Source: JBGTKH01 sp041744735
GTDB taxonomy: Bacteria; Planctomycetota; Planctomycetia; Pirellulales; Pirellulaceae
DNA length: 22,233 nucleotides
Direction: 5' to 3'
Assembly: GCA_041744735.1 (NCBI GenBank)
Contig: JBGTKH010000505.1
Coordinates: 1 to 22,233 of the forward strand
The translations under genes were made by a program, and so were the position numbers. Below, piece by piece: positions 13,006 through 20,789 of the stretch. The notes under the pieces are model-generated. The model worked only from the letters and a program-made list of their open reading frames with translations. It searched no databases and had not been told where the DNA came from. The stretch's first letter is position 1. Every line of letters starts with the position of its first letter.

Positions 13006-13614
13006 ATGTCGGTAATGGCAGAGACAACGCGGCTCGTAGTGGGTCCCGACGCAAATGGGATGCTGTTGGCGCCCCAAGAGTTCGACCGCGCCGAGTTCGC
13101 GGACGGCTGGCGGTACGAACTGATTCACGGAGTCCTCATTGTGTCTCCTATACCTTCGAGAAAAGAACGCGATCCGAACGAAGAGCTAGGCCGATGGCTG
13201 CGCAACTATCTAGAGGATGATCCGAACGGAAAGTCGCTTGACTCGACGCTCTCGGAGGAAACGATTCACGTGGGCGACGAGCGGCGGCGAGCAGATCGTG
13301 TGATTTGGGCAGGGTTAGGACGACTGCCCGAGCCCTTCGAGCCGCCCACGATCGTTGTGGAATTCGTTTCTTCCGGTCGGCGTAGCCGCGAGCGGGACTA
13401 CGACGAGAAACGCGAAGAGTATCTGGCACTCGGTGTGAAGGAATACTGGATCATCGACCGCTTCGCACGAACGCTGACCGTCTATCGGCCCAAGAAAGGC
13501 AAGGGGGGCAAGCAGACGATTCGTGCCGAGCAATCGTACGCTACGCCGCTGCTGCCCGGGTTCAATTTGCCTTTGGCGCGTCTGCTTGAGCTAGCCGACC
13601 GCTGGGATAATTGA
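13006..13614 (+). CDS. Uma2-family (DUF820) restriction-endonuclease-fold protein
   Basis: A 202-residue protein from this start. It shows the Uma2 pattern: WRYELIHGVLIVSPIPS, the RRRADRVIW acidic strand, PPTIVVEFVSSGRRSRERDYDEKREEYLALGVKEYWIIDRFARTLTVYR, and a C-terminal LPGFNLPLARLLELAD. These are the core strands and helix of a PD-(D/E)xK nuclease fold. Asp in RADRV, Glu in VVEFV and Lys in YDEKREEY are the likely active-site residues. The family is greatly expanded in cyanobacteria and planctomycetes, and its cellular role is unproven. The frame is open from an ATG at 12961, but that codon coincides with the predicted transcription start and has no ribosome site. GAGG (12991-12994) lies 11 nt before 13006. 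Starts at 12997 or 13015 are also possible. Confidence 0.85.
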   Translation: MSVMAETTRLVVGPDANGMLLAPQEFDRAEFADGWRYELIHGVLIVSPIPSRKERDPNEELGRWLRNYLEDDPNGKSLDSTLSEETIHVGDERRRADRVIWAGLGRLPEPFEPPTIVVEFVSSGRRSRERDYDEKREEYLALGVKEYWIIDRFARTLTVYRPKKGKGGKQTIRAEQSYATPLLPGFNLPLARLLELADRWDN

Positions 13615-13664
13615 GTGCGGCGAACCGGGTTTCTGAAGCCGGTCGATCTTCGCGGAGAACGCCG

Positions 13665-14111
13665 ATGACGAAGCCGACTCCCAAACCGATCGACCCGCAG
13701 CAAGTGCTTGAACTGGCACTTGGCGTCGTGCATGCGGATCGGTTCCCGTACTTGGCGACGATCGACGCTGACCAGCCGCGGCTGCGCCCGGTGTCGCCGG
13801 TGAAGACCGACGGGTTCACGGTCTATGTCGCGAACTTGCGGATGTATCACAAGACGGCCGAGATCGCGGCCAATTCCAAGGTCGAATTGTGTTTTCTGGA
13901 CGACGGCCACAATCAGGTGCGGATCACAGGAGTAGCCGAAGTCGTGACCGACCGCGGCGTGTTGCAGGAAATCTGGGACGCCAACCCGCTAATGCGCCAA
14001 TACCTGGGCACCCTCGATAACCCGCAATTGGTCGTGTACTGCATCCGCCCAAACCGCGTGCGCTACATGCAGGAGTGGGCACTGGAATATTTCGAAGTGC
14101 CGTTGGACTAA
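13665..14111 (+). CDS. Pyridoxamine 5'-phosphate oxidase-like (split-barrel FMN-binding) protein
   Basis: A 148-residue single-domain protein. It has the split-barrel pattern FPYLATIDADQPRLRPVSPVKTDGFTVYVANLRMYHKTAEIAANSKVELCFLDDGHNQVRITGVAEVVTD, with NPLMRQYL and a final CIRPNRVRYMQEWALEYFEV. Proteins of this type bind FMN (or F420 or haem) and are mostly uncharacterised oxidoreductases or stress proteins. It lacks the C-terminal dimer segment that defines true PdxH, so a PNP-oxidase activity is unlikely. The ATG at 13665 with GGAG 8 nt upstream was chosen. A TTG at 13611 in the same frame would overlap the Uma2 gene by 4 nt and adds an unrelated basic stretch. It is convergent with the next gene, with repeat D between. 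Confidence 0.85.
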   Translation: MTKPTPKPIDPQQVLELALGVVHADRFPYLATIDADQPRLRPVSPVKTDGFTVYVANLRMYHKTAEIAANSKVELCFLDDGHNQVRITGVAEVVTDRGVLQEIWDANPLMRQYLGTLDNPQLVVYCIRPNRVRYMQEWALEYFEVPLD

Positions 14112-14135
14112 CTCCGCCGAGAGTAGCCCGGCGAC

Positions 14136-14199
14136 GTAGCAGAAGTCGTGAGACTTCTGAACCCTCACGAGACTTCTGAACTCTCACGAGTTCAGCTAC
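14136..14199. repeat. Double-hairpin GTAG/CTAC element, copy D
   Basis: GTAG, hairpin 14140-14159 (CAGAAGTC-gtga-GACTTCTG), a 16-nt spacer, hairpin 14176-14195 (CTGAACTC-tcac-GAGTTCAG), CTAC. Both stems are perfect. The total length is 64 bp, as in copies A and B. It sits between convergent genes. Confidence 0.92.
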
Positions 14200-14210
14200 G
14201 GGTATCTCAG

Positions 14211-15440
14211 TTACGGCGCGTCGCCTAATTCCATCGGCGGTGGTGGCGTGTCGTCGAAGATGCCGATCCATTCGTGCGCCAACTCGTCGTCGAAGAACAG
14301 CAGCCACGAGCGGTGTGGGATGCTGCCGCGCTGCAAGATGTCGCGGATGACTTGAATGCCGCGCGGTAGATTCACTAACGCCAGGTCGACGTACGAGTAC
14401 CGCACGCCGCTGCCGCCGCCAATGGCGCCGCCGAGTTTCTCTTGGACCAGTGCGTCGTGTAGGGCGTCTTCGATTTCTGCGCGGTCGGCGAAGCGGGAAT
14501 TGTCGAGACCCTGGCTGCCGTCAATCTTGATGTAACAAAACGTCTCGCCCTGCCGCGAGAAACAGCCGGAATAAAAGACGCCGGCGCCGTGTGCCGCCTC
14601 GAAAACGTCCGGCCGGCCGGTGACACCCACGTACATGTCGCTGCGGGCCGGATAGTCGTCGCTCTCTTGCGGCTCGATTTCGTAGCTCGTCCACTCCGTG
14701 TCGCGGATGAAGGTGTAGCACGGTGCGTCCGGCAACTGTTCCAGCATGCTGCCGACCAACGCATCGACGGTTGGCTTCAGCCGCTCGGGCGACAGCATGC
14801 GGGCCGCGTCCGCGCGCCGATCCTGGCGGCGAAACGCGGAGAATAAGCCGCTCTTGGGCGGCGGCGCGACCTCGATCTCGCCGATCCAACAATCGAGCGT
14901 CTGTTCGCCCAGCAAAACTTCCGTGGCCACGAAAGCAGCCGACAACGTCTCTTGATCGTCGGGGCCCGAACAGCGCGGCGAACAATAGAGCAGGTCAATT
15001 TTCTGACCATCCCCCAGTCGTGGCTCGACGCGCATCTCAGCCAGATTCACGCCGGTCCGGCCCTGCACGGACATCCCCGCCTGCTCGACATTTTCCGCCA
15101 AGCGATAAGGATAGAATTCCCAGCCCGCGATGCGCGGCGCCCGCTCCAACAAAGTATGAACCAGCGGCCGCAACCATCGCTCGGCTTCCGGTGTGATCAC
15201 CAACCGGTGGCCAGGCTGCCGGACGGCCGGACCGAACTCCCACATCAATTGCGTATCAATTGCCTGCAGGTGGTCCGCCATCCAGCTCGGCAAATCCCAT
15301 TCGGACCGTCGCGAGAACAACTCTTCCAGATCGCGTGTCTTGGACTGCAACTGCCGCCACCAATGATCGATTTTGCGGAGCGTGTCCGCGCGATAGGCAG
15401 CCTCGTCGCGATTGGTAGGATCGAGGTATAACCAGCGCAT
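14211..15440 (-). CDS. Uncharacterised 409-residue protein
   Basis: I do not recognise a family. There is no signal peptide or membrane segment, so it is probably cytoplasmic. The N-terminus is Trp/charged (WLYLDPTNRDEAAYRADTLRKIDHWWRQLQ) and helical. The middle has an HRLVITPEAERWLRPLVHTLLERAP segment and DCWIGEIEVAPPPKSGLF. The C-terminal part contains a Gly-rich turn (KLGGAIGGGSGVRYSYVDLALVNL) and then IPHRSWLLFFDDELAHEWIGIFDDTPPPP, which is very acidic. ATG 15440 is preceded by a G-rich run that may serve as ribosome site. It lies 38 nt downstream of the internally deleted beta-propeller gene on the same strand. Codon use resembles its neighbours, and the long open frame supports a real gene. 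Confidence 0.8.
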   Translation of the reverse strand: MRWLYLDPTNRDEAAYRADTLRKIDHWWRQLQSKTRDLEELFSRRSEWDLPSWMADHLQAIDTQLMWEFGPAVRQPGHRLVITPEAERWLRPLVHTLLERAPRIAGWEFYPYRLAENVEQAGMSVQGRTGVNLAEMRVEPRLGDGQKIDLLYCSPRCSGPDDQETLSAAFVATEVLLGEQTLDCWIGEIEVAPPPKSGLFSAFRRQDRRADAARMLSPERLKPTVDALVGSMLEQLPDAPCYTFIRDTEWTSYEIEPQESDDYPARSDMYVGVTGRPDVFEAAHGAGVFYSGCFSRQGETFCYIKIDGSQGLDNSRFADRAEIEDALHDALVQEKLGGAIGGGSGVRYSYVDLALVNLPRGIQVIRDILQRGSIPHRSWLLFFDDELAHEWIGIFDDTPPPPMELGDAP

Positions 15441-15478
15441 CGAAGCCCCCTGTCCGAATCACTGGGCGGTCACTTGGA

Positions 15479-15688
15479 TCATGGCACCTGTCGTTTACCA
15501 ATACAATATAGCACGCGGTCGGAACGGCAGAAGATTTGGCCGTCGCTGGGAGTTTCCGCCGTGTGCCCGGTACCGTCGGGACCTCGCCAACCCGGCCAAT
15601 TGTTTTCGGCCCGCGCAAATGAAGCTGATTCCAAAACAACGCAAAGAATTGTCAGTGTGGAGATCGTGCGGCGCAGTCTTGACGGCAT
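15479..15688 (-). pseudogene. Internally deleted secreted PQQ/beta-propeller protein remnant
   Basis: A 69-residue frame with a good start (AAAGGAAG 6 nt before the ATG at 15688). A signal peptide is followed by ENNWPGWRGPDGTGHTAE, the diagnostic N-terminus of planctomycete PQQ-like beta-propeller proteins. It then passes directly into PSDGQIFCRSDRVLYCIGKRQ and stops. That last segment resembles the C-terminal end of the same proteins (typically ...SDGQIFIRT..HLYCIG). The ~350-400 residues normally between them are missing, and the frame is kept across the join near residue 46 (about 15550-15556). I read this as an in-frame internal deletion leaving both gene ends. It cannot form a propeller. 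A short functional secreted peptide is possible but less likely. Confidence 0.6.
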
Positions 15689-15769
15689 GTGCGCTTCCTT
15701 TGAAAACGAGGTATGATGGTGGGTAGGAATGTCTGCCCGCAGGCGGCTCGGTTCGTATCGTATCGTATC

Positions 15770-15862
15770 GTAGCAGAAGTCGTGAGACTTCTGGGAGTCT
15801 TCTGGGAGACTTCTGATCCCGAACGTACACGGATGCGTCCGAACTCTCACGAGTTCGGCTAC
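15770..15862. repeat. Double-hairpin GTAG/CTAC element, copy E, with GTATC microsatellite
   Basis: GTAG, hairpin 15774-15793 (CAGAAGTC-gtga-GACTTCTG), a long 45-nt spacer containing two further partial copies of the GACTTCTG half-stem, hairpin 15839-15858 (CCGAACTC-tcac-GAGTTCGG), CTAC. It is directly preceded by three GTATC units (15755-15769). It lies between the large hydrolase and the remnant gene, both on the minus strand. Confidence 0.9.
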
Positions 15863-15867
15863 GTGCA

Positions 15868-17988
15868 TCATTCAGCCCGATGGCTGTGGCGCGCGTCAAT
15901 CTGTTCGAACAGCGGCTTCGCACGTTCCTGTTGCCGTTGCAGAATTGGCTGCACATCTTCCGCCAAAAGGTACCGCTGCTTGACGAGCGACTCGCAACCT
16001 TCAGCCAGCTCACGCGAGTATTTCTCCAGCGTGCCATAACGTTCCTCGAGCGACAGTCGTGGATCGCCACTTGCCTCTCGTTGTGATTTCGTCGCCGGCA
16101 GCGGAACGAACGACCCGACCAGCCCCACAAGTTCGTTCTCCGCGCCGGATTGCCGGCTGTGCAGGTTCCAGCCGGTGAACGTCGCCAGCGGCATCGCGAC
16201 TTCCGCAGGCAGCAGGCAACCCAGGTCATTGCCGTCGGGTCCTGATTTTGGCACAAGCACTTTGTATAGTCCGCCCGATTGCGGTGGCTGCTCGTCGATG
16301 ATGCCGTGCGACAGCCAGCGCGGTCCCAAATCCAACAGGGCCGGCTGTTGAATCACTTCGGGATAGCGAACACCGGGGATCGCGGGGAAACCACTCGATG
16401 GTTGATCGAAGGGGACCAGCGTCTTGTCGCGCAGCGTCGGATAAACGCTCGGCGGCGGCTGGACATGATCGCGGGTCCAACGGTCGAGCGCGACGAGCAG
16501 CGCTCGCAGTTGGGGCCGATAATCGCCCGGGTTGGCCAGCGACTGACCCAAGCCGCGTTCGGGCGGGTAGACGCTGGGCCCGTGCTGCGTGCCGCCGAAT
16601 GTGTAAAAACGCACGTTGTCCGGCACGTCTGCATCACGCATTCCCAACGGGTCGGTGTGCACGAGCGAGCCGCTGCGCGTCCAATATTCGGCGGCCGATT
16701 GCGTGTGCATGACCAGCGGGACTTTGCCGCGCTCTTGCAACCGTTTCAGGATTCCGTCCGTGCGGCCGCTCAGCGGGTCCTTTTGAGTTTCATAGGCAAA
16801 CGGAAATCGGTCGGTGTGCCAGTCGTGATGTTCGTGCTGCGTGACGAACGCTGTGGGCTGCGCGAAGCGATGATTGAACGAACCGAGCCCGCCGCCTGCC
16901 ACGTGCGGCATCAAGCCATCAAACGCATTTCGCCCACGTTCGTCTTCATTAAATCCCCAATACAAAAGCTCGCGTAAGAAGCGGCCACTCTGCGACACGC
17001 CAAACCCATACGCGACTTCGATGGCCGGCTTGCTTTCGACCAGCAGCGGGTTGCGCTGCCCTTCGCCGTTTTTCAGTGCGCTCATCAGATCACGCACCGC
17101 GGCAAAGCAAACGCCCTGCACCAGCGGGTCTTGAGCCTCGTAGATCAACTCGTACAAGTGTCCTGGCTGAAAGCCCGTGGGAAGTTCCAACTCGACCAGC
17201 GGCAACTGGCCGGGCGATTGCGATGCGACCTCGCTGACGTGCAGACGAAACTGTTCGCGCGGAATCGGCACGCGCGGGTCGCCGGGCCGCAAACGACATG
17301 TGAGCGTCGCCTCGCGCTGACCGCGATCCGTCGGCCGATACGCGCCGTGATTCTCGCGGTTCACGTTCAGCCGCTGTGTTCCCTTCTCCGTCACAATCTC
17401 GTAACGCACGGTCCCGGTAATCGGTTGGCCACCGTCTTTCGCCACGGGCGCCGAAAGTTGCAAACGGTTGTCGCCCGGCAACAATTCGCCGGTCCAGCCG
17501 CTCCAAACGACCGTAAATCCTTGTCGCATCAGAAAACCATTGCCGGCCGACTGCGGATCGTTGCCGCCCGATGTGTCGTTGAAGAACCGGATCGCCAACT
17601 TGTTGCCGCGATTGTTCACGTCGTACAGAACCGCGCGATTCCCTTTGCTCAAATCCTTTGGCGCGAGGATGAACAAATCTGCACCGAACTCCACGCGGCC
17701 CTGCTCGTTACGCGCGGCCAGCGGCAGATCGACGATGTTCTGGTTCTCCGGCAGTTTCGGGTCAATCGCGTAGTACACCTTGCCGATGATCCGCTCGTAC
17801 GGCCCAACCTCGCCGAACGATTGTCCCTCGGCGAACGGCTCGCGCTGCGTGATCTCAAAGCGCACGACTTCCGCGCGAGCAGATACGGCGGCGGTGAGCA
17901 GTACGAAGAGGATCGTCAGCCAAGTTGAAGGCGGTAGTGTTGCAATTGGCTGCGGGGGGAGTGTCGAGAAATACGGCATGGCTTTCAT
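15868..17988 (-). CDS. Secreted large alpha/beta hydrolase domain protein
   Basis: A 706-residue protein with an N-terminal signal peptide (WLTILFVLLTAAVSARA, cleaved near residue 39). It resembles the alpha/beta hydrolase domain family often annotated Abhydrolase_10. It has GQSFGEVGPYERIIGKVYYAIDP near 56-78, YDVNNRGNK near 122-130, a GFTVVWSGW strand, PGHLYELIYEAQDPLVQGVCFAAVRDL near 275-301, and the nucleophile elbow YGFGVSQSGRFLRELLYWGFNEDE with Ser332 (or Ser334) as nucleophile. HVAGGGLGSFNHRFAQP and a conserved His in FGGTQHGPS complete the probable active site. Its substrate is unknown. The last ~70 residues (ERYGTLEKYSRELAEGCES...) form a helical extension. The start could also be the ATG three codons in (17979). 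The 3' end is close to repeat E. Confidence 0.82.
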   Translation of the reverse strand: MKAMPYFSTLPPQPIATLPPSTWLTILFVLLTAAVSARAEVVRFEITQREPFAEGQSFGEVGPYERIIGKVYYAIDPKLPENQNIVDLPLAARNEQGRVEFGADLFILAPKDLSKGNRAVLYDVNNRGNKLAIRFFNDTSGGNDPQSAGNGFLMRQGFTVVWSGWTGELLPGDNRLQLSAPVAKDGGQPITGTVRYEIVTEKGTQRLNVNRENHGAYRPTDRGQREATLTCRLRPGDPRVPIPREQFRLHVSEVASQSPGQLPLVELELPTGFQPGHLYELIYEAQDPLVQGVCFAAVRDLMSALKNGEGQRNPLLVESKPAIEVAYGFGVSQSGRFLRELLYWGFNEDERGRNAFDGLMPHVAGGGLGSFNHRFAQPTAFVTQHEHHDWHTDRFPFAYETQKDPLSGRTDGILKRLQERGKVPLVMHTQSAAEYWTRSGSLVHTDPLGMRDADVPDNVRFYTFGGTQHGPSVYPPERGLGQSLANPGDYRPQLRALLVALDRWTRDHVQPPPSVYPTLRDKTLVPFDQPSSGFPAIPGVRYPEVIQQPALLDLGPRWLSHGIIDEQPPQSGGLYKVLVPKSGPDGNDLGCLLPAEVAMPLATFTGWNLHSRQSGAENELVGLVGSFVPLPATKSQREASGDPRLSLEERYGTLEKYSRELAEGCESLVKQRYLLAEDVQPILQRQQERAKPLFEQIDARHSHRAE

Positions 17989-18008
17989 CGTGCTGATTAT
18001 CTAACGTT

Positions 18009-18212
18009 TCATGAATACAGTACCCAGGAATGCGCCACGTTGGCGAACGTGTAACTACCAAGTACTGAGTACCAAGTACTGAGTACCAAGTACTGGGTAC
18101 TGCATATTGATTCCAAGGCCGCGAGAATCATCGTGCGAGCATCCTGCGCGATACCGCACATCACCACACACAGACTCAGCAACGATAACCGAATTGCGTT
18201 AGCCGGTTTCAT
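18009..18212 (-). CDS. Doubtful small secreted ORF, possibly a truncated gene
   Basis: A 67-residue frame. The first ~22 residues (MKPANAIRLSLLSLCVVMCGIA) look like a real signal peptide, and GGAG lies 10 nt before the ATG at 18212. From about residue 37 the frame runs through a 14-bp tandem repeat (18059-18100), giving low-complexity Tyr/Ser/Leu-rich sequence with no homology I recognise. It may be the 5' end of a gene cut off by repeat expansion, or chance. The rest of the 340-nt gap (17989-18328) shows no other gene. Confidence 0.25.
   Translation of the reverse strand: MKPANAIRLSLLSLCVVMCGIAQDARTMILAALESICSTQYLVLSTWYSVLGSYTFANVAHSWVLYS
18059..18100. repeat. Three tandem copies of a 14-bp repeat (CAAGTACTGAGTAC)
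   Basis: Copies are at 18059-18072, 18073-18086 and 18087-18100 (the last with A to G at position 10). Each contains the palindromic AGTACT. CTGGGTACTG (18093-18102) pairs with CAGTACCCAG at 18017-18026, so the block can form a long hairpin. Confidence 0.9.
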
Positions 18213-18328
18213 GTCGCATCACTCCGTCAATCCACGAAAGTCACCTGCCGATCGCCGCCGATTCCGGGAATTATAGTCAAAACACTCAAAAGCAAGTAAC
18301 CCGAATACGCAATGCTTCCTCGTGCCGA

Positions 18329-19111
18329 TTACGGGCCGAATGTCACAACGACGTCATAGTCCGCCCGGCCGAGCGGGTTGTCGGCGAAGTGAATGACGAT
18401 GCGGTCCGGGTTGCGCTCGAGCACGACCAGGTCTCGTGCCTCATGGATCGTCAATCGAGCGGAGGCGAAATCGATGGCACCTTGCAAGTGCAGGTCCGTG
18501 TATTCCAGCTTCGAGTTCTTGCGTGGATTCCAATGGACTTGGTTCAGGACGACTTCCTTGGGCCAATCCCAGTGGCGATGAATCCAGCGAGCCCCTTGCT
18601 TGTCGATGATCAGCGTGTCGCTGCCGTCGATGTCGGCGCGGATGTGCAGCGATTGTGGTGTCGGAGGCGAATCAAACACGATATCGAATTCATAAACATC
18701 CGCGCCGTTGGGCGTGTCGCAGATGTGGACTCTCACCAAGTCGTCGCCGACGTCCAGCGCCACCGTGTCTCGCCCCTTCACGTTTTCCAATCGCGCCGAC
18801 CCAAACACGACCGGGCGGTTCAAGTATCGAGTATGGCCGGCATTGTCCAGCGAACGCTGCTCCCGCGGATTCCACGTGACGTCGTTCAAGAACACCGCTT
18901 CGCCCGGCCAGCCCCAGTGCCGGTGAATCCAGTGCGCGTGCGTGGCGGAAATCTCGATGATTTCGCTGCCGTCGATCTTGCCGTGAAACGTCAGGCGAAC
19001 TGGCTTCGGGTACGCCACCTGCTCTCCCAACGGCTGTGCGGCTGAAACGTGGCACAGCAGTAAAACTATGCTTGAAGTCAACAGGATCGTTCGCTTTTGC
19101 CTTGCGTGCAT
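18329..19111 (-). CDS. Secreted protein made of two tandem copies of a WIHRHW domain
   Basis: A 260-residue protein. A signal peptide covers 1-25 (ILLTSSIVLLLCHVSAA). Two ~110-residue units follow, offset by about 115 residues. Unit 1 (about 38-147) has KIDGSEIIEI, WIHRHWGWP at 61-69, LNDVTWNPRE, VVFGSARLE and a final RVHICDTPNGADVYEFDIVF. Unit 2 (about 154-258) has DIDGSDTLII, WIHRHWDWP at 176-184, LNQVHWNPRK, IDFASARLT and DRIVIHFADNPLGRADYDVVV. The strand-rich pattern suggests a beta-sandwich. The invariant IDGS, WIHRHW.WP and WNPR motifs suggest a ligand or metal site. I cannot name the family. It is 64 nt downstream of the 522-aa gene on the same strand. GGAG lies 11 nt before the ATG. 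Confidence 0.8.
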   Translation of the reverse strand: MHARQKRTILLTSSIVLLLCHVSAAQPLGEQVAYPKPVRLTFHGKIDGSEIIEISATHAHWIHRHWGWPGEAVFLNDVTWNPREQRSLDNAGHTRYLNRPVVFGSARLENVKGRDTVALDVGDDLVRVHICDTPNGADVYEFDIVFDSPPTPQSLHIRADIDGSDTLIIDKQGARWIHRHWDWPKEVVLNQVHWNPRKNSKLEYTDLHLQGAIDFASARLTIHEARDLVVLERNPDRIVIHFADNPLGRADYDVVVTFGP

Positions 19112-19175
19112 CGTGATTCTTCTCCGCTGATCGAGAACCTTACACCCGTTTGCCCCGGTTCAACGAAACTTTGAC

Positions 19176-20744
19176 TTATTCCACTTTCACTGTCAGATCG
19201 AACCTCGTGAGTTGCATCTTGCCGACACGTTCCGCCGTGTCTTCGTTTATCCACTTAAATTCACCGAGCACCAACCGGCCGGAGTTGTGCAGCCAGATCT
19301 TGCGGTCGAAGAACTCGGGCGGAAAGCTGCTCACCTGAAATCGCTTGCCGTCGGAATTTAGCAAGACGGCCCGACGCCAGGCTTGTCGTTCGACATACGG
19401 TTCCCTTTTGTGCGGCTGGGGCAACAGAGTCTCATTGGCTTGCTGAGGCCGCAAGCCGATGAAGGCACGCATGTCATAACGGGAATGTGCAAATAGGCAG
19501 AGCACGAGCGGCGACCGAACGTCCGCACCGAAACCGCGAATGAGGCTGACGCTCATCTTGTCGTTTACGTAACCCTTGGATGAGATTTCCGGAGCCAACT
19601 CTGGCAGTCGCTCAATCCCGTCGAGCACATTCCAAGTGGCATTCGATCTGGCGTCGAAGACGAATGCTTCCCTCGATGCGTTGGAGAAGAATTGTTCGGT
19701 CGATGCGCCGCGATCCCTGTGACTTGACACAGCGTGAGCGCAGATGCCAGGTCCAAGGATTTCGTACGCGTGCACATGTTTTGCCAAGTGAATGGGCTTG
19801 GCGTTCTCTTGAAACGGACAAAACCACAATGACCAGAGATTGGTCCGAGGCGCACCGTGTCCTCGCAGATGAAACGCCGCCCAATCGGTTGCAACTTTCA
19901 CTGAGGGTACGTGCGGTTCCTGCAAACGAATCTGCAAAGGAACCGATTTGCCCATGTCCGACAGCCCGACAAATTTGAAATCGGGAGTAAACAAAGGTCG
20001 AGCGTGATCGGTGTTCGTCCACTCGAACGGAACGAACACGTCTTGGCGCCGGTCGGGAAAGGATTCGACTTCGTTGCCTGTCTTTACGTCGATCGCCTGC
20101 CTTGTCGTTAGCCCCGTCTGAAACACAGCGATTGATTGGTCGGCTGATAGATAATCGAGCCCCCACTCAGCCGGAAACGATTGCACTTTGCCCGTTTTCA
20201 AGCTGAACCAAAAGTACATCGGACGATTACCCGGCCGCGGCCAAGTGGCGCGGTCGCCGCCGGAAATCATCAGCACCGCAGCCTGCAAATGCGGCACGTG
20301 GACCCACGATTGAATGCTCGGAGTGTGACTGCCGGGAATCTTCAACCCGTCGATTTCGAAGCTGACGATCGTTCCGCTGTTAACGTCCAAAGCAAACGGC
20401 GCGAGACGGGGAGATTCACAGAACACCCAGAGGCGATCGTTGCCCCGTCCTCCCCAAATGATGCGCGAATCCGACATCGTGGGAAACTCGCCCAGCGGCT
20501 TCGGCTCACGGGTTGAGTTCAGCGGAAGTGAAAACAACGTGGCGCCGCGCCGGAGGATGAGGAAATCCAACTCGTCGCCCTGCCAGACGCCGTCCCACAA
20601 TCCAAGATCGACGCCGTCGCTCGCGTCACAAACGCCCAGCCGCGGCGCTCGATCGGCTGCTGACAAACATGCCGCGGTCGTGAAAACGCCAACAGACAGA
20701 ACTCCGATGAATACCAGCCTCGGTCCAATGGTGACGGACGACAT
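19176..20744 (-). CDS. Secreted 522-residue protein, function unknown
   Basis: The N-terminus (LVFIGVLSVGVFTTAACLSAADRA) is a signal peptide; AACLSA could be read as a lipobox-like site but is not canonical. The rest is rich in short beta-strand-like segments with recurring aromatic/Asp turns (RGNDRLWVFCES, LFTPDFKFVGLSD, NLWSLWFCPF, GRLVLGEFKWI), which suggests a beta-propeller or WD40-like fold. I see no convincing repeat unit or known domain. An opening statement such as DGVDLGLWDGVWQGDELDFLILRR is followed by comparisons of values, as in propeller sensors (inference). GGAGG lies 9 nt before the ATG at 20744. It is 45 nt downstream of the DUF1801 gene and 64 nt upstream of the duplicated-domain gene, a likely three-gene transcript. 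Confidence 0.75.
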   Translation of the reverse strand: MSSVTIGPRLVFIGVLSVGVFTTAACLSAADRAPRLGVCDASDGVDLGLWDGVWQGDELDFLILRRGATLFSLPLNSTREPKPLGEFPTMSDSRIIWGGRGNDRLWVFCESPRLAPFALDVNSGTIVSFEIDGLKIPGSHTPSIQSWVHVPHLQAAVLMISGGDRATWPRPGNRPMYFWFSLKTGKVQSFPAEWGLDYLSADQSIAVFQTGLTTRQAIDVKTGNEVESFPDRRQDVFVPFEWTNTDHARPLFTPDFKFVGLSDMGKSVPLQIRLQEPHVPSVKVATDWAAFHLRGHGAPRTNLWSLWFCPFQENAKPIHLAKHVHAYEILGPGICAHAVSSHRDRGASTEQFFSNASREAFVFDARSNATWNVLDGIERLPELAPEISSKGYVNDKMSVSLIRGFGADVRSPLVLCLFAHSRYDMRAFIGLRPQQANETLLPQPHKREPYVERQAWRRAVLLNSDGKRFQVSSFPPEFFDRKIWLHNSGRLVLGEFKWINEDTAERVGKMQLTRFDLTVKVE

Positions 20745-20789
20745 AGTTCAAGAACCTCCATCGTTCAGCATTCTGCCCGACATGAGCCA

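Noticed and set aside
13611..13664. TTG start for the PPOX-like protein overlapping the Uma2 stop
   Set aside because: The extra residues have no family support and an ATG with GGAG is available at 13665.
1482..15862. CRISPR array
   Set aside because: The repeats are dispersed single units far apart, with no regularly spaced unique spacers and no cas genes.
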